Below are positions 54,336 through 62,813 of a stretch of 64,000 bases of DNA, one piece after another. The translations under genes and the position numbers were made by a program. The notes under the pieces are model-generated. The model was not told the origin of the DNA and ran no database searches. It saw nothing but the letters and a program-made list of their open reading frames with translations. Source of the stretch: Cytophagales bacterium (GTDB taxonomy: Bacteria > Bacteroidota > Bacteroidia > Cytophagales > Spirosomataceae); the NCBI GenBank assembly GCA_013298025.1, contig JAAFJE010000012.1, positions 1-64,000 of the forward strand, given 5' to 3'. The stretch's first letter is position 1. Every line of letters starts with the position of its first letter.

Positions 54336-55715
54336 ATGAAATTTAGGCTTAGTCTTACGATACGATTTATCTTGATTGTTTCCCCCATACTCTTGGCAGT
54401 GTTGGGGGGTATTTATTTATATGCCAACTATTATTTGACAGACCATTTTTACCAAAGACTTAGAAATCACGCTAGTACAACTGGTGAATTTTTGTTGGTG
54501 GTTGACGAAGTAGATTCTACGCTGTTACGTAAACTGAGCGATAGAAACCGCAATGCCCTCACAGAAGAAAGTATTTCGGTTTTTGATAAAAAAGGAACAC
54601 CAATTTTTAGTACAACAGGCATCGACAGAATACCGCTAGAGGCTCGATTGTTGAATCAAATTCAAGTAGAAAAAGAACTTCGCTTTAAATATAAGAATTA
54701 CCACGCCATCGGCCTTTACTTTGAACATGGTGCCGAACCTCATTTTATCATCGGAAGTGCCATTGACGACTATGCCCAAGAGTTTTTAGCAGGCTTGCGT
54801 ATCATTATGTCTGTCTTGTTTTTGATAGTGATTACTTGGGTTTCGCTGGCAGGGTGGTATTATTCGGGTAAAGCCATTGCACCTATTGGTACAATTGAGC
54901 ATAAACTAACGTCGATTGTGCCACAGAATATGCACTTACGGCTCGAAAGAAGTAAGAATGACGACGAAATAGATAAGCTATCGCATACCATTAATCAATT
55001 GCTCGACAGGGTCGAAGAAACCTTCATGCTGCAACGAATGTTTGTGTCGAATGTGTCCCATGAATTGCGTAATCCACTTACCAAGATGTCGTCGCAACTG
55101 GAGGTAAGTTTGCTAAAGCCTCGCAGTACGGACGAGTATCAAAAAACGATTTATTCGGTACTAGATGATATTCAAGAGTTGATTGCCTTAACCCAAAACT
55201 TGCTCAAACTTACCCAAGTAGATAATTCAAAAAAAGAGTTATTGGTAGAAGTAGTGCGGATAGACGAATTACTGTGGGAATGTCGCACAGTGATTGTTAA
55301 AAGTAATGCCTTGTATCAAGTAGAAATGGCCTTAGACGATTTGCCTGAAGACCCCGACAACCTGTGTGTGTTGGGCAATTATGCCTTGTTAAAAACGGCA
55401 GTATCTAATTTAATCGAAAATTCCTGTAAGTTTTCGTATGATAAAAAAGCCACCATTCGACTGAGCTATACCAACAATACCATTGAGATTCATGTGGAAG
55501 ATAAAGGCGTGGGCATCAGGTCGGCGGAACTGTCATATATTTTCCAACCATTTTATCGCAGTAGCCAAACCAGCGAGGTGAAAGGCTACGGTATTGGTTT
55601 GTCGTTGGTAGAACGCATCGCTCGGATGCACAGTGGTCGGGTAGAAGTGACCTCTGTACCAGAAGTAAGCACCTTATTCTCCTTAATTTTACCTTCTTAT
55701 GCAAATTCTAATTAA
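54336..55715 (+). CDS. HAMP-domain sensor histidine kinase
   Basis: The 459-residue kinase has an N-terminal membrane helix, an extracytoplasmic sensor of about 130 residues, a second helix (LRIIMSVLFLIVITWVSLAGW), a HAMP linker, a dimerisation helix with His in NVSHELRNPLTK, and the ATPase domain with N box NLIENSCKF, DKGVGI and GYGIGLSLVERI. It forms a pair with the regulator encoded immediately upstream. The ligand is unknown. Confidence 0.95.
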   Translation: MKFRLSLTIRFILIVSPILLAVLGGIYLYANYYLTDHFYQRLRNHASTTGEFLLVVDEVDSTLLRKLSDRNRNALTEESISVFDKKGTPIFSTTGIDRIPLEARLLNQIQVEKELRFKYKNYHAIGLYFEHGAEPHFIIGSAIDDYAQEFLAGLRIIMSVLFLIVITWVSLAGWYYSGKAIAPIGTIEHKLTSIVPQNMHLRLERSKNDDEIDKLSHTINQLLDRVEETFMLQRMFVSNVSHELRNPLTKMSSQLEVSLLKPRSTDEYQKTIYSVLDDIQELIALTQNLLKLTQVDNSKKELLVEVVRIDELLWECRTVIVKSNALYQVEMALDDLPEDPDNLCVLGNYALLKTAVSNLIENSCKFSYDKKATIRLSYTNNTIEIHVEDKGVGIRSAELSYIFQPFYRSSQTSEVKGYGIGLSLVERIARMHSGRVEVTSVPEVSTLFSLILPSYANSN

Positions 55716-55735
55716 ATTCTAATATCTATCTAAGC

Positions 55736-56076
55736 TTGTTTTAAAATTGCTTTGCCAACTTTGTAGCGGAAAGAGAAATATATGTTGAAGTTTAATGAAG
55801 TCTTGGGGCTGACAGATGTAAGATAAGAGCATTTCCTTTCGTCTTATATCTCGGTTGCCCCTCTACTTCTTCGTTTTACGAAGATTTTAAAGAAATAAAG
55901 CCCATAGCTTCTTGCCATTTGCTTACTATTATTTTAATAATTAACATAAACTACATACAAACCATACTTATCGACTCGTATTACTTTTAGACCAATATAG
56001 ATTTAATCAATTCTATCTTTCAATAATATTGCGATTGTTTAGCAAAAAGGCTACCAGATGATTTGGTAGCCTTTTT
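55736..56076 (+). ncRNA. Candidate structured small RNA downstream of the kinase gene
   Basis: TTG (55736-55738) and CAACTTTG (55756-55763), 17 bases apart, resemble a promoter. The region ends at a strong terminator (56044-56076). Between them no frame is credible. A fold can be drawn in which ggggc (near 55805) pairs with gcccc (near 55857), enclosing a gataaga/tcttat stem. The DNA here is not one of the dispersed repeats. Confidence 0.35.
56044..56076. terminator. Bidirectional terminator, 13-bp perfect stem
   Basis: aaaaaggctacca (56044-56056) pairs with tggtagccttttt (56064-56076); runs of A and T on either side make it work in both directions. It is 23 bp from the end of the MFS gene. 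Confidence 0.92.
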
Positions 56077-56098
56077 CTTTGTGCATTATGTGAAAATT

Positions 56099-57316
56099 CT
56101 ATGCGTGCGTAGCCGTGCGTTTACGCATATAAAAGTATAGTCCAACAAAAGCTACAACGAGAATAATAGGGAAAATAGCCATATTGTCTAAAGTAGCTTG
56201 TCCGGCTGTTAGCTCTGCCACGTCGCCAGTTAAGCCAGCAGCGGCGGCTTTTGCTTTTTCTTCATCTAACCAAGCACCAATGATGGGTTGGAAAATAGAA
56301 GTAGAAAACATACCCATACCACCCATAATAGATAACCCAAAGGCACCTGTACGAGGAAGGTTTTCAGCAACAAAACCAATCATGGTAGGCCAAAAATAGC
56401 AAACTCCGATGGCGAAAATTACCGCAGAAACATATACCATAGCACCAGTAGCTTGGCTCATCAATATTACGCCAACAGTAGCAAATACAGCAGAAGCCAA
56501 TAAAACGCCTGTTGGATTGATAGAGTGAACAATTGGGCCAGCAAAGTAGCGGCCAACAGCCATAAGCCCTGTTACTAATGCTAAAATAATCATCGGACTT
56601 GCCCCTGCTTTACCAAGTACTGGTCCAATCCACTGTTCTGGTCCAAATTCTGAGATAGCCGTTAATGCCATACAAGCCAACATAAAAATGTATAAAGGAG
56701 AAAGCATTGCTTTGAAGTTCTCGCCAGTAGAAGCTGCTCCTTCGTCTTGGCTTGATGGAAATGCCTGTCCGAAAAACAAAAACGCATAACCAAGAGCAGG
56801 AATAAGAATCGCTCCGATTTGCAATTGCCAGCCTAGGTTGGCAGAAGTCATAAATTGAGAAAGTAAGCTACCGATTACGATACCGCCAGGAAACCACATG
56901 TGAAAACGGTTCAACATCTTTGTTTTTTCGTTTCCTTCATACATATCCGAAATCATAGGGTTACAAGCGGCTTCTACAGTACCATTACCAAAGCCTACAA
57001 AAAACGTAGAAATAAGGAGCGTCCAGAAACCACCTGAAAAAATGGTCATAACTAAGCCTAATACGTGTGTAATGAAAGCTACCCAAATGATTTTTTTAGG
57101 CCCAAGTGCATTGTACAAAGGCCCTCCGATAATCATAGCGATAGGGAAACCCAAAAAGGCCATTTGATTGACGTATCCGAGTTCTTGGGCTGAAAGTTTA
57201 AATTCTTCTCCGAGCTGGGTGAGTACGCCAGCACGAATACCGAAAGCCATTGCTGTAGTGATAAGCGCAAAACAACTTCCGAGGAAAAGCTTGTCACGAT
57301 TAATTGTTTGGGACAT
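56099..57316 (-). CDS. MFS sugar transporter
   Basis: The 405-residue protein has twelve hydrophobic helices of the major facilitator type. GFPIAMIIGGPLYNALGPKK is the loop 2-3 motif, and MIIGGPLYN is followed by FFVGFGNGTVEAACNPMISDMY, which resembles the FucP/NANA-type sugar porter pattern. A large loop carries RFHMWFPGGIVIG. It is divergent from a Gfo/Idh/MocA oxidoreductase gene, and the downstream genes on that side are sugar-modifying, so it probably imports a sugar or polyol used by them. Confidence 0.9.
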   Translation of the reverse strand: MSQTINRDKLFLGSCFALITTAMAFGIRAGVLTQLGEEFKLSAQELGYVNQMAFLGFPIAMIIGGPLYNALGPKKIIWVAFITHVLGLVMTIFSGGFWTLLISTFFVGFGNGTVEAACNPMISDMYEGNEKTKMLNRFHMWFPGGIVIGSLLSQFMTSANLGWQLQIGAILIPALGYAFLFFGQAFPSSQDEGAASTGENFKAMLSPLYIFMLACMALTAISEFGPEQWIGPVLGKAGASPMIILALVTGLMAVGRYFAGPIVHSINPTGVLLASAVFATVGVILMSQATGAMVYVSAVIFAIGVCYFWPTMIGFVAENLPRTGAFGLSIMGGMGMFSTSIFQPIIGAWLDEEKAKAAAAGLTGDVAELTAGQATLDNMAIFPIILVVAFVGLYFYMRKRTATHA

Positions 57317-57842
57317 AATTGATTAGGGTTTATGATTAATAAAGGGGATAATGTTCTTGCTTTTTTCTAATTTCGACTAGAAAAAATGCACGCCAAAAAA
57401 ACAAAAAGATTTTCGTATTTACTAGATGACTTTGTAATAATTTTCATTAAAATTTGTAAGAAATCATTACAGAGCAGTTTAATATTCATAAAATGCTTTT
57501 TAAATTCGGCTTTGAAATCAATATTTTGCCTCCAACCAATCGGGTTAAAGAGCTTCGTTAGGGCTTGTTTGCCTACTTGTAGCTGTAAAACCTTGTATCA
57601 TTATGGGTACGGAAGGCTGCTTGGGTACGACAATGTAACAAAAATAGTCTGTATCTGAAAAAAGAATGTACCGTTTACTAAGTTTTGTAAAAAATTACCG
57701 ATAAAGCAGTTTAAGTTTGCAAAAGTGCAATAAAATAGCTTTGTGCCTTGTTACGTACTGGTGCAAACGGTCAACTCAATAATAGTGTAACCCCAGAACA
57801 GCCCTTGGTGCTGTGTCTAAAATCCAATGTTAATTTATAAAA
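57317..57842. other. Divergent control region, 526 bp
   Basis: This gap separates the MFS and oxidoreductase genes. It holds AT-rich DNA and the promoter candidate at 57716. A short frame at 57386-57658 has basic, cysteine-rich composition and no family look, so I do not count it as a gene. No dispersed repeat arm occurs here. Confidence 0.5.
57716..57743 (+). promoter_or_regulatory. Promoter of the first Gfo/Idh/MocA gene
   Basis: TTTG at 57716-57719 and TAGCTTTG at 57736-57743 are 16 bases apart, near the consensus. The start codon is 100 bp downstream. Confidence 0.5.
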
Positions 57843-59048
57843 ATGGCTAGAAAAATCAGAATGGGCATGATTGGAGGCAGTTTAGATGCCTTCATTGGTG
57901 CAGTTCACCGCAGAGGTGCGGCACTTGATGGTGAAATTGAATTGGTATGCGGAGCGTTCAGCTCAAACCCCGAAAAATCAAAAGCTACTGGCGAAGCCTT
58001 GTATCTTCCTGCCGAACGGGTGTATGCTTCTTACGAAGAAATGATTTTAAAAGAAAAGGAATTGCCCGAAGGCGAACGCATGGACTTTGTGTCTATTGTA
58101 ACGCCCAACCACGTGCATTTCCCTGCGGCTAAGTTTGCTATCGAAAATGGCTTCCACGTAGTAATGGATAAGCCTATTACTTTAACGGTAGAAGAAGCAA
58201 AAGAACTAGCGGTAATTATCGAACAATCAGGCTTGCTTTTCGCTCTTACGCACAATTACACGGCTTATCCGATGGTCAAAGAAGCTCGTCAGATTATTAA
58301 ATCGGGACAAATCGGTCAGATTCGTAAAGTGATTGTAGAATACCCCCAAGGTTGGCTCTCGCAATTGGTAGAAGCGACCGGACAAAAACAAGCAGCTTGG
58401 CGTACCGACCCTGCTCGCAGTGGTGCAGCTGGCGGCGTGGGCGACATCGGAACGCACGCCGAAAACTTAGCCGAATATATCACTGGCTTGAAAATCACAG
58501 AATTATGTGCCGACCTCACCATTTTTGTGGAAGGCCGTTTGCTCGACGACGATGCCAATATCTTGTTGCATTTCGATAACGGTGCTAAAGGTATTTTACA
58601 CAATAGCCAAATCTGTAATGGTGAAGAAAACGACTTGAACATACGTGTATATGGTGAGTTTGGAGGCTTGAAATGGCGACAAATGGACCCTAATACCTTG
58701 ATTTTGACCAACCAAGAAAACGGCTCTCGCATCATCCGCACAGGCGTAGGCAATCTTTCGCCTCATGCCCAAGCACATACCCGCCAGCCAGCAGGCCACC
58801 CAGAAGGCTATATCGAAACTTTTGCCAGTTTATACCGCAACTTCGCGTATGCACTCAGAGCCAGATTAGGAGCAGAAAGTAAATCTGGTGCCGCTGGTGG
58901 GCTTGGCAAAGGTACAGGCTTAGACGGCTACGACCCGGATATTTATGATTTCCCTGGCGTTGAAGAAGGCTTACGTGGCATGGGCTTTATCAATACGGTG
59001 GTGAAGTCGGCGGCATCGGAAGGCAAATGGACAAAGTTTGAAATCTAA
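57843..59048 (+). CDS. Gfo/Idh/MocA-family oxidoreductase
   Basis: The 401-residue enzyme begins MARKIRMGMIGGSLDAFIGAVHR, a Rossmann segment in which the usual GxGxxG reads GGSLDA. It has VSIVTPNHVHFPAAKFAIENGFHVVMDKPIT, the family EKP motif appearing as DKP, and a C-terminal alpha/beta domain with DIGTHAENLAEYITG, where D and H are the catalytic pair. It oxidises or reduces a sugar or polyol with NAD(P). The gap that follows (405 bp) is repeat-rich. A second family member is encoded downstream. Confidence 0.9.
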   Translation: MARKIRMGMIGGSLDAFIGAVHRRGAALDGEIELVCGAFSSNPEKSKATGEALYLPAERVYASYEEMILKEKELPEGERMDFVSIVTPNHVHFPAAKFAIENGFHVVMDKPITLTVEEAKELAVIIEQSGLLFALTHNYTAYPMVKEARQIIKSGQIGQIRKVIVEYPQGWLSQLVEATGQKQAAWRTDPARSGAAGGVGDIGTHAENLAEYITGLKITELCADLTIFVEGRLLDDDANILLHFDNGAKGILHNSQICNGEENDLNIRVYGEFGGLKWRQMDPNTLILTNQENGSRIIRTGVGNLSPHAQAHTRQPAGHPEGYIETFASLYRNFAYALRARLGAESKSGAAGGLGKGTGLDGYDPDIYDFPGVEEGLRGMGFINTVVKSAASEGKWTKFEI

Positions 59049-59055
59049 GTAATGA

Positions 59056-59168
59056 TGTAGCATTAAGTGCTAATGCAAAATTGTGCATTAGTATTGTGAT
59101 TTTCAAAAACTTAAATTGCTGAAAATCACAATACTAATCAATAATTCACAATGTTGCGTTGATACTTA
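59056..59168. repeat. Dispersed arm repeat
   Basis: Left part gtgctaatgcaaaattgtgc, right part aatactaatcaataattcac then atgttgcgttgatactta. The middle carries ctgaaaatcacaatacta. Layout as at 26688-26812. Confidence 0.6.
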
Positions 59169-59184
59169 GGCTAGGTTTTTATAT

Positions 59185-59273
59185 ATCTGTTATCCGTAAA
59201 TCAAAGGTATAGCCAAAATCAATTTTTGTACAATCAATTGATCCTTTACATTGGCGTTTTACGGATAACGGAT
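59185..59273. repeat. Inverted gttatccgtaaa repeat
   Basis: atctgttatccgtaaa (59185-59200) is the inverse of tttacggataacggat near 59258-59273. The words gttatccg and acacagataac also occur near 13211-13240, so this is a third small dispersed repeat type. Confidence 0.6.
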
Positions 59274-59453
59274 ACACAGATAACCGATAACGTATCCATC
59301 CTTCTTATCGCCATTAGGTGTCAATTTCAATTCCGTTTACTATTTTTGTACAACTTGTTAATTATTGTTCATTGTACACGACCCTGTCGATAATTAACCA
59401 ATAGAACATTTTTTTACTGTATAATTATATCCCAAAAAACAAATCAACTGCTC
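59274..59453. other. Leader region of the second oxidoreductase gene
   Basis: About 180 bp of AT-rich DNA with gataacc-type words at its start. No clear -7 element of the TAnnTTTG type was found. I see no gene. Confidence 0.5.
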
Positions 59454-60599
59454 ATGTCAAAAATTAAAGTTGGTGTTGTCGGTACTGGTTTTATCGGTCC
59501 GGCACATATCGAAGCGTTAAGAAGACTCCCCAATGTAGAAGTTACAGCCCTTTGTGAAGTAAACATCGAATTAGCTACGGCTAAAGCTGCCCAATTGGGT
59601 ATCGAGCGTCCTTGTACGTTTGAACAACTGTTGGCGATGGAAGATATTGCTTGTGTGCATATTTGTACGCCTAATTTCTTGCATTACTCTCAATCGAAAG
59701 CGGCTTTGTTGGCTGGTAAGCACGTGGTTTGCGAAAAACCATTGGCGAAAGATTTACATGAAGCAGAAGAATTGGTTGCTTTAGCAAAAGAAACAGGTTT
59801 GGTGAATGCGGTTCATTTCAACTTACGTTATTATCCTTTGGTTCGCCAAATGAAAACTATGCGTGAAAAAGGCGATTTGGGCGAAGTATATTCGGTGTTG
59901 GGTTCGTATTTGCAAGATTGGTTGTTTTACGAAACTGATTACAACTGGCGTTTAGAACCAGATAAATCGGGCGATTCTCGTGCTATTGCCGATATTGGCT
60001 CGCACTTGATGGACATTATCGAGTACATCACTGGCTTGAAAACGGTAGAAGTAATGGCCGATTTCAATACGATTCACAAAACTCGTAAAAAGCCTTTGAA
60101 ACCAGTAGAAACGTACTCAGGCAAAATGCTTCAACCAGAAGATTATGCCGATGTACCTATTAACACGGAAGACCACGCCAACGTATTATTGCGTTTCGAC
60201 AACGGCAACCGTGGTTCAGTAACGGTTTCGCAAGTTTCGGCGGGTCGTAAAAACCAATTGAAATTAGAAATTTCGGGTTCAAATAAAACTTTTGCTTTCA
60301 ACTCAGAAGCACCAAACGAAATCTGGATTGGTAATCGTGATGGTTACAACCAGTCGTTGATGCGTGACCCTTCTTTGGCATACCCAGAAGCAAGAGCAAT
60401 TATGACATTCCCGGGTGGTCATAACGAAGGCTTCCCTGATACTTCTAAACAATTGTTCAAAGAAGTATATGCAGCCGTAGCAGAAGGCAAACAACCAGAA
60501 AATCCGACATTCCCAACTTTTGCGGATGGCTATAGAGAATTATTAATCTGCGAAAGAATCCTCGACAGCCACAGAAGCCAAAGCTGGACGAAGGTATAA
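59454..60599 (+). CDS. Gfo/Idh/MocA-family oxidoreductase
   Basis: The 381-residue enzyme has VGVVGTGFIGPAHIEALRRL (Rossmann GxGxxG intact), HICTPNFLHYSQSKAALLAGKHVVCEKPLAKD with the catalytic-site EKP, and ADIGSHLMDIIEYITG with the Asp and His of the active site. It is a dehydrogenase for a sugar or polyol. It is followed by a four-helix-bundle gene and then a TIM-barrel isomerase. In Bacteroides a set of Gfo/Idh enzymes, a DUF1080 lyase and a TIM-barrel hydratase convert glycosides by 3-keto chemistry; the genes here could serve the same kind of route. Confidence 0.92.
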   Translation: MSKIKVGVVGTGFIGPAHIEALRRLPNVEVTALCEVNIELATAKAAQLGIERPCTFEQLLAMEDIACVHICTPNFLHYSQSKAALLAGKHVVCEKPLAKDLHEAEELVALAKETGLVNAVHFNLRYYPLVRQMKTMREKGDLGEVYSVLGSYLQDWLFYETDYNWRLEPDKSGDSRAIADIGSHLMDIIEYITGLKTVEVMADFNTIHKTRKKPLKPVETYSGKMLQPEDYADVPINTEDHANVLLRFDNGNRGSVTVSQVSAGRKNQLKLEISGSNKTFAFNSEAPNEIWIGNRDGYNQSLMRDPSLAYPEARAIMTFPGGHNEGFPDTSKQLFKEVYAAVAEGKQPENPTFPTFADGYRELLICERILDSHRSQSWTKV

Positions 60600-60603
60600 T
60601 ATT

Positions 60604-60667
60604 TAGTGAGTTGTGAATTAGTGAGTTAGTGAATATTTTAGTAGCATTCATTAATTCACAGCTCATT
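60604..60667. repeat. Left terminal repeat of the four-helix-bundle element
   Basis: 24 bases from 60604 match the reverse complement of 61097-61120 at 22 positions. The block also holds an inner inverted arm (attaattcacagctcattc), so the left end by itself is one copy of the dispersed arm family. Confidence 0.8.
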
Positions 60668-60696
60668 CTTTTGAACTACACTTAAACAGAAGATAG

Positions 60697-61098
60697 ATGG
60701 AAAATAGTCATACACAACATGAATTTGCAGAAAGAATGTTCCAAAGAATTAAAAACTTTGGACTCAGATGTATTCCTGTATGTGATGAACTATTTTCGAA
60801 ATCTTTATCTGCTAAAAATATTGCTCGACAATTAGCTCGTTCGTCAGCATCTTCAGTTGCAAACTATCGAGCTGCAAGAAGAGCCAGAAGTAATAAAGAG
60901 TTTTTTGCAAAATTAAGTATTGTCATCGAAGAACTTGATGAAAGTATATTTTGGTTGGAATATTCAATTGATGCCAACTTTTTCCATGAAGCAAAGCTAA
61001 AAAGCTTAATGGATGAAGGACATGAAGTTTTGAAAATTCTTTCAAAATCCAGAAAAACAACAGGAGAATTATTGAAAAAAAAGGGTATTGACTCTTAA
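60697..61098 (+). CDS. Four-helix-bundle protein (S23 / 23S rRNA intervening-sequence type)
   Basis: The 133-residue protein is helical throughout and fits the S23-type four-helix-bundle family found in intervening sequences of 23S rRNA and related to the Avd accessory protein of diversity-generating retroelements. Signatures are FAERMFQRIKNF near the start, IARQLARSSASSVANYRAARRARSNKEFFAKLSIVIEE split over two helices, and a last helix with KILSKSRKTTGELL. It lies inside a sugar operon without metabolic relation, between near-perfect 24-bp terminal inverted repeats, and its stop codon overlaps the right repeat. Confidence 0.88.
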   Translation: MENSHTQHEFAERMFQRIKNFGLRCIPVCDELFSKSLSAKNIARQLARSSASSVANYRAARRARSNKEFFAKLSIVIEELDESIFWLEYSIDANFFHEAKLKSLMDEGHEVLKILSKSRKTTGELLKKKGIDS

Positions 61099-61120
61099 CT
61101 CACTCATTCACAACTCACAA
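61097..61120. repeat. Right terminal repeat of the four-helix-bundle element
   Basis: aactcactcattcacaactc plus acaa is the inverse of 60604-60627 with two mismatches. It begins within the TAA of the four-helix-bundle gene and ends 6 bp before the ATG of the next gene. Confidence 0.8.
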
Positions 61121-61126
61121 TTTTTC

Positions 61127-62179
61127 ATGAAAACAATCAAAGGCCCTGCTATATTTTTAGCACAATTTTTAGATAATACTGAGCCATTTAATTCGCTTGA
61201 TTCTATCACTTCTTGGGTAGCTGATTTGGGCTACAAAGGCGTACAAATCCCTACTTGGGATACTCGTGCAATCGATTTACAATTGGCTGCCGAGTCGAAA
61301 ACGTATTGCGATGAGTTGAAAGGAAAATTGGCGGATAAAGGTATCCAAATCACCGAACTTTCGACGCACTTGCAAGGACAGTTGGTGGCAGTAAACCCTG
61401 CTTACGATGTGATGTTCGACGGCTTTGCTCCAGATGCAGTAAAGGGAAACCCCAAAGCTCGTACCGAATGGGCAGTGCAACAATTGAAATGGGCGGCAAA
61501 AGCTTCTCAGAACTTAGGTTTGAACGCTCACGCTACTTTCTCTGGTGCTTTGATGTGGCATACGGTTTATCCTTGGCCACAACGTCCTGCTGGTTTGGTA
61601 GAACAAGGCTTCACCGAATTGGCTAACCGTTGGTTGCCTATTTTGGATGCTTTTGAAGACGCTGGCGTAGACCTTTGCTACGAAATTCACCCAGGCGAAG
61701 ATTTGCATGATGGTGTTACTTTTGAAATGTTCTTAGAAAAAGTAGGCGGCCACAAACGTGCCAACTTGCTTTATGACCCATCGCACTTTGTATTGCAGTG
61801 CTTAGATTATTTGCAATACATTGATTTCTATCACGAAAGAATCAAAATGTTCCACGTAAAAGATGCTGAATTTAATGCTACGGGCAAACAAGGCGTTTAT
61901 GGTGGGTATCAATCGTGGGTGAATCGTGCAGGACGTTTCCGTTCTTTGGGCGATGGACAAGTAGATTTTGGTTCTATTTTCTCGAAACTAACCCAATACG
62001 GCTACGATGGCTGGGCGGTGTTAGAATGGGAATGTGCTATCAAAGACCCTGTTCAAGGTGCAACAGAAGGAGCTCCATTTATCGCTTCACACATCATCCA
62101 AGCTACGTCTAAAGTATTCGACGACTTCGCTGGCGGTGGTGCAGATATTGAATTGAATAAGAAAATTTTGGGAATCTAA
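61127..62179 (+). CDS. TIM-barrel sugar phosphate isomerase/epimerase family protein
   Basis: From ATG 61127 (MKTIKGPAIFLAQFLDN) the protein has 350 residues and fits the xylose isomerase-like TIM-barrel (AP endonuclease 2) family. Conserved metal-site residues lie in GVDLCYEIHPGEDLHDG (E and H), NLLYDPSHFVLQ (D and H), KMFHVKDAEF (H and D) and AVLEWECAIKD (E). The frame upstream of 61127 lies within the repeat and is rejected. It is the last gene of the operon and probably an isomerase, epimerase or hydratase acting on the product of the two oxidoreductases. Confidence 0.92.
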   Translation: MKTIKGPAIFLAQFLDNTEPFNSLDSITSWVADLGYKGVQIPTWDTRAIDLQLAAESKTYCDELKGKLADKGIQITELSTHLQGQLVAVNPAYDVMFDGFAPDAVKGNPKARTEWAVQQLKWAAKASQNLGLNAHATFSGALMWHTVYPWPQRPAGLVEQGFTELANRWLPILDAFEDAGVDLCYEIHPGEDLHDGVTFEMFLEKVGGHKRANLLYDPSHFVLQCLDYLQYIDFYHERIKMFHVKDAEFNATGKQGVYGGYQSWVNRAGRFRSLGDGQVDFGSIFSKLTQYGYDGWAVLEWECAIKDPVQGATEGAPFIASHIIQATSKVFDDFAGGGADIELNKKILGI

Positions 62180-62214
62180 TTTGATTTGGAATTTCGGAAA
62201 TACAAAAACCCCAC

Positions 62215-62330
62215 AGCCCTGCAAGGGCGTTATCTGTCAACAATGGGTAATGCCCATTGAAGAAGGCGAAAATGAAAATCCCATAGCCCTGCAAGGGCGA
62301 CATCTATCAACAATGGGTAATGCCCATTGA
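62215..62330 (-). repeat. Double-hairpin repeat, two inverted units
   Basis: Units at 62215-62259 and 62285-62330 read, on the minus strand, caatgggcattacccattg, a ttgatag-type linker, and gcccttgcagggct. This is the module of 13241-13480 in opposite orientation. Confidence 0.88.
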
Positions 62331-62383
62331 AAACGTGAACCCTCATATTCACATGAACGTCTTCCACATCTCATAACCACACG

Positions 62384-62633
62384 CCACAGCACAGGGTGTT
62401 ACCCTGTGCTGTGGGATTTCGCCCTTTCAGGGCTGGGCATAGTAGGGTAGCGGTAGCACAAGGCTTTGCCATGTGTTGATAAATGTCGCCCTTTCAGGGC
62501 TGGGCATGGTAGCACAAGGCTTTGCCATGTGTTGATAGATTTCGCCCTTTCAGGGCTGGGCATGGTAGGGTAGCGGCGGCACAAGGCTTTGCCATGTGTT
62601 GATGGATTTCGCCCTTTCAGGGCTTGGGTTGGT
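62384..62633 (+). repeat. Double-hairpin repeat, four units with other first hairpins
   Basis: The first unit has a 13-bp perfect hairpin (62384-62396 with 62402-62414, loop TGTTA). The next three have gcacaaggctttgccatgtg as hairpin 1. Each is followed by a linker near ttgatagatttc and then gccctttcagggctgggc. The second hairpin and linker keep the plan of the 13.2-kb family, while the first hairpin differs wholly. Confidence 0.88.
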
Positions 62634-62813
62634 AGCTGGGAACAGTATTTTTTTATTTTTATAAAAAAATACTGTTTTAATTGTGAAAATTATAATATAA
62701 CTTCACATTTGTTGAAATTGTTAATATAAATTCTGGATTTATAATGATACACTGTGCCAATCGTATCATAAATCTTGATATATAAAATCCACATTCTTCA
62801 ATCACAAAATCCC

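Noticed and set aside
55805-55862. tmRNA-like start ggggctga
   Set aside because: There is no tRNA-like 3' end, no tag frame and no T-arm sequence, so it is not tmRNA.
57386-57658. 90-codon frame in the divergent gap
   Set aside because: Basic, cysteine-rich, no recognisable domain, and placed in a control region. I cannot support it as a gene.
62384-62633. Minus-strand frame and CRISPR-like look of the second repeat array
   Set aside because: Units carry two hairpins and no variable spacers; the frame is a by-product of the repeats.
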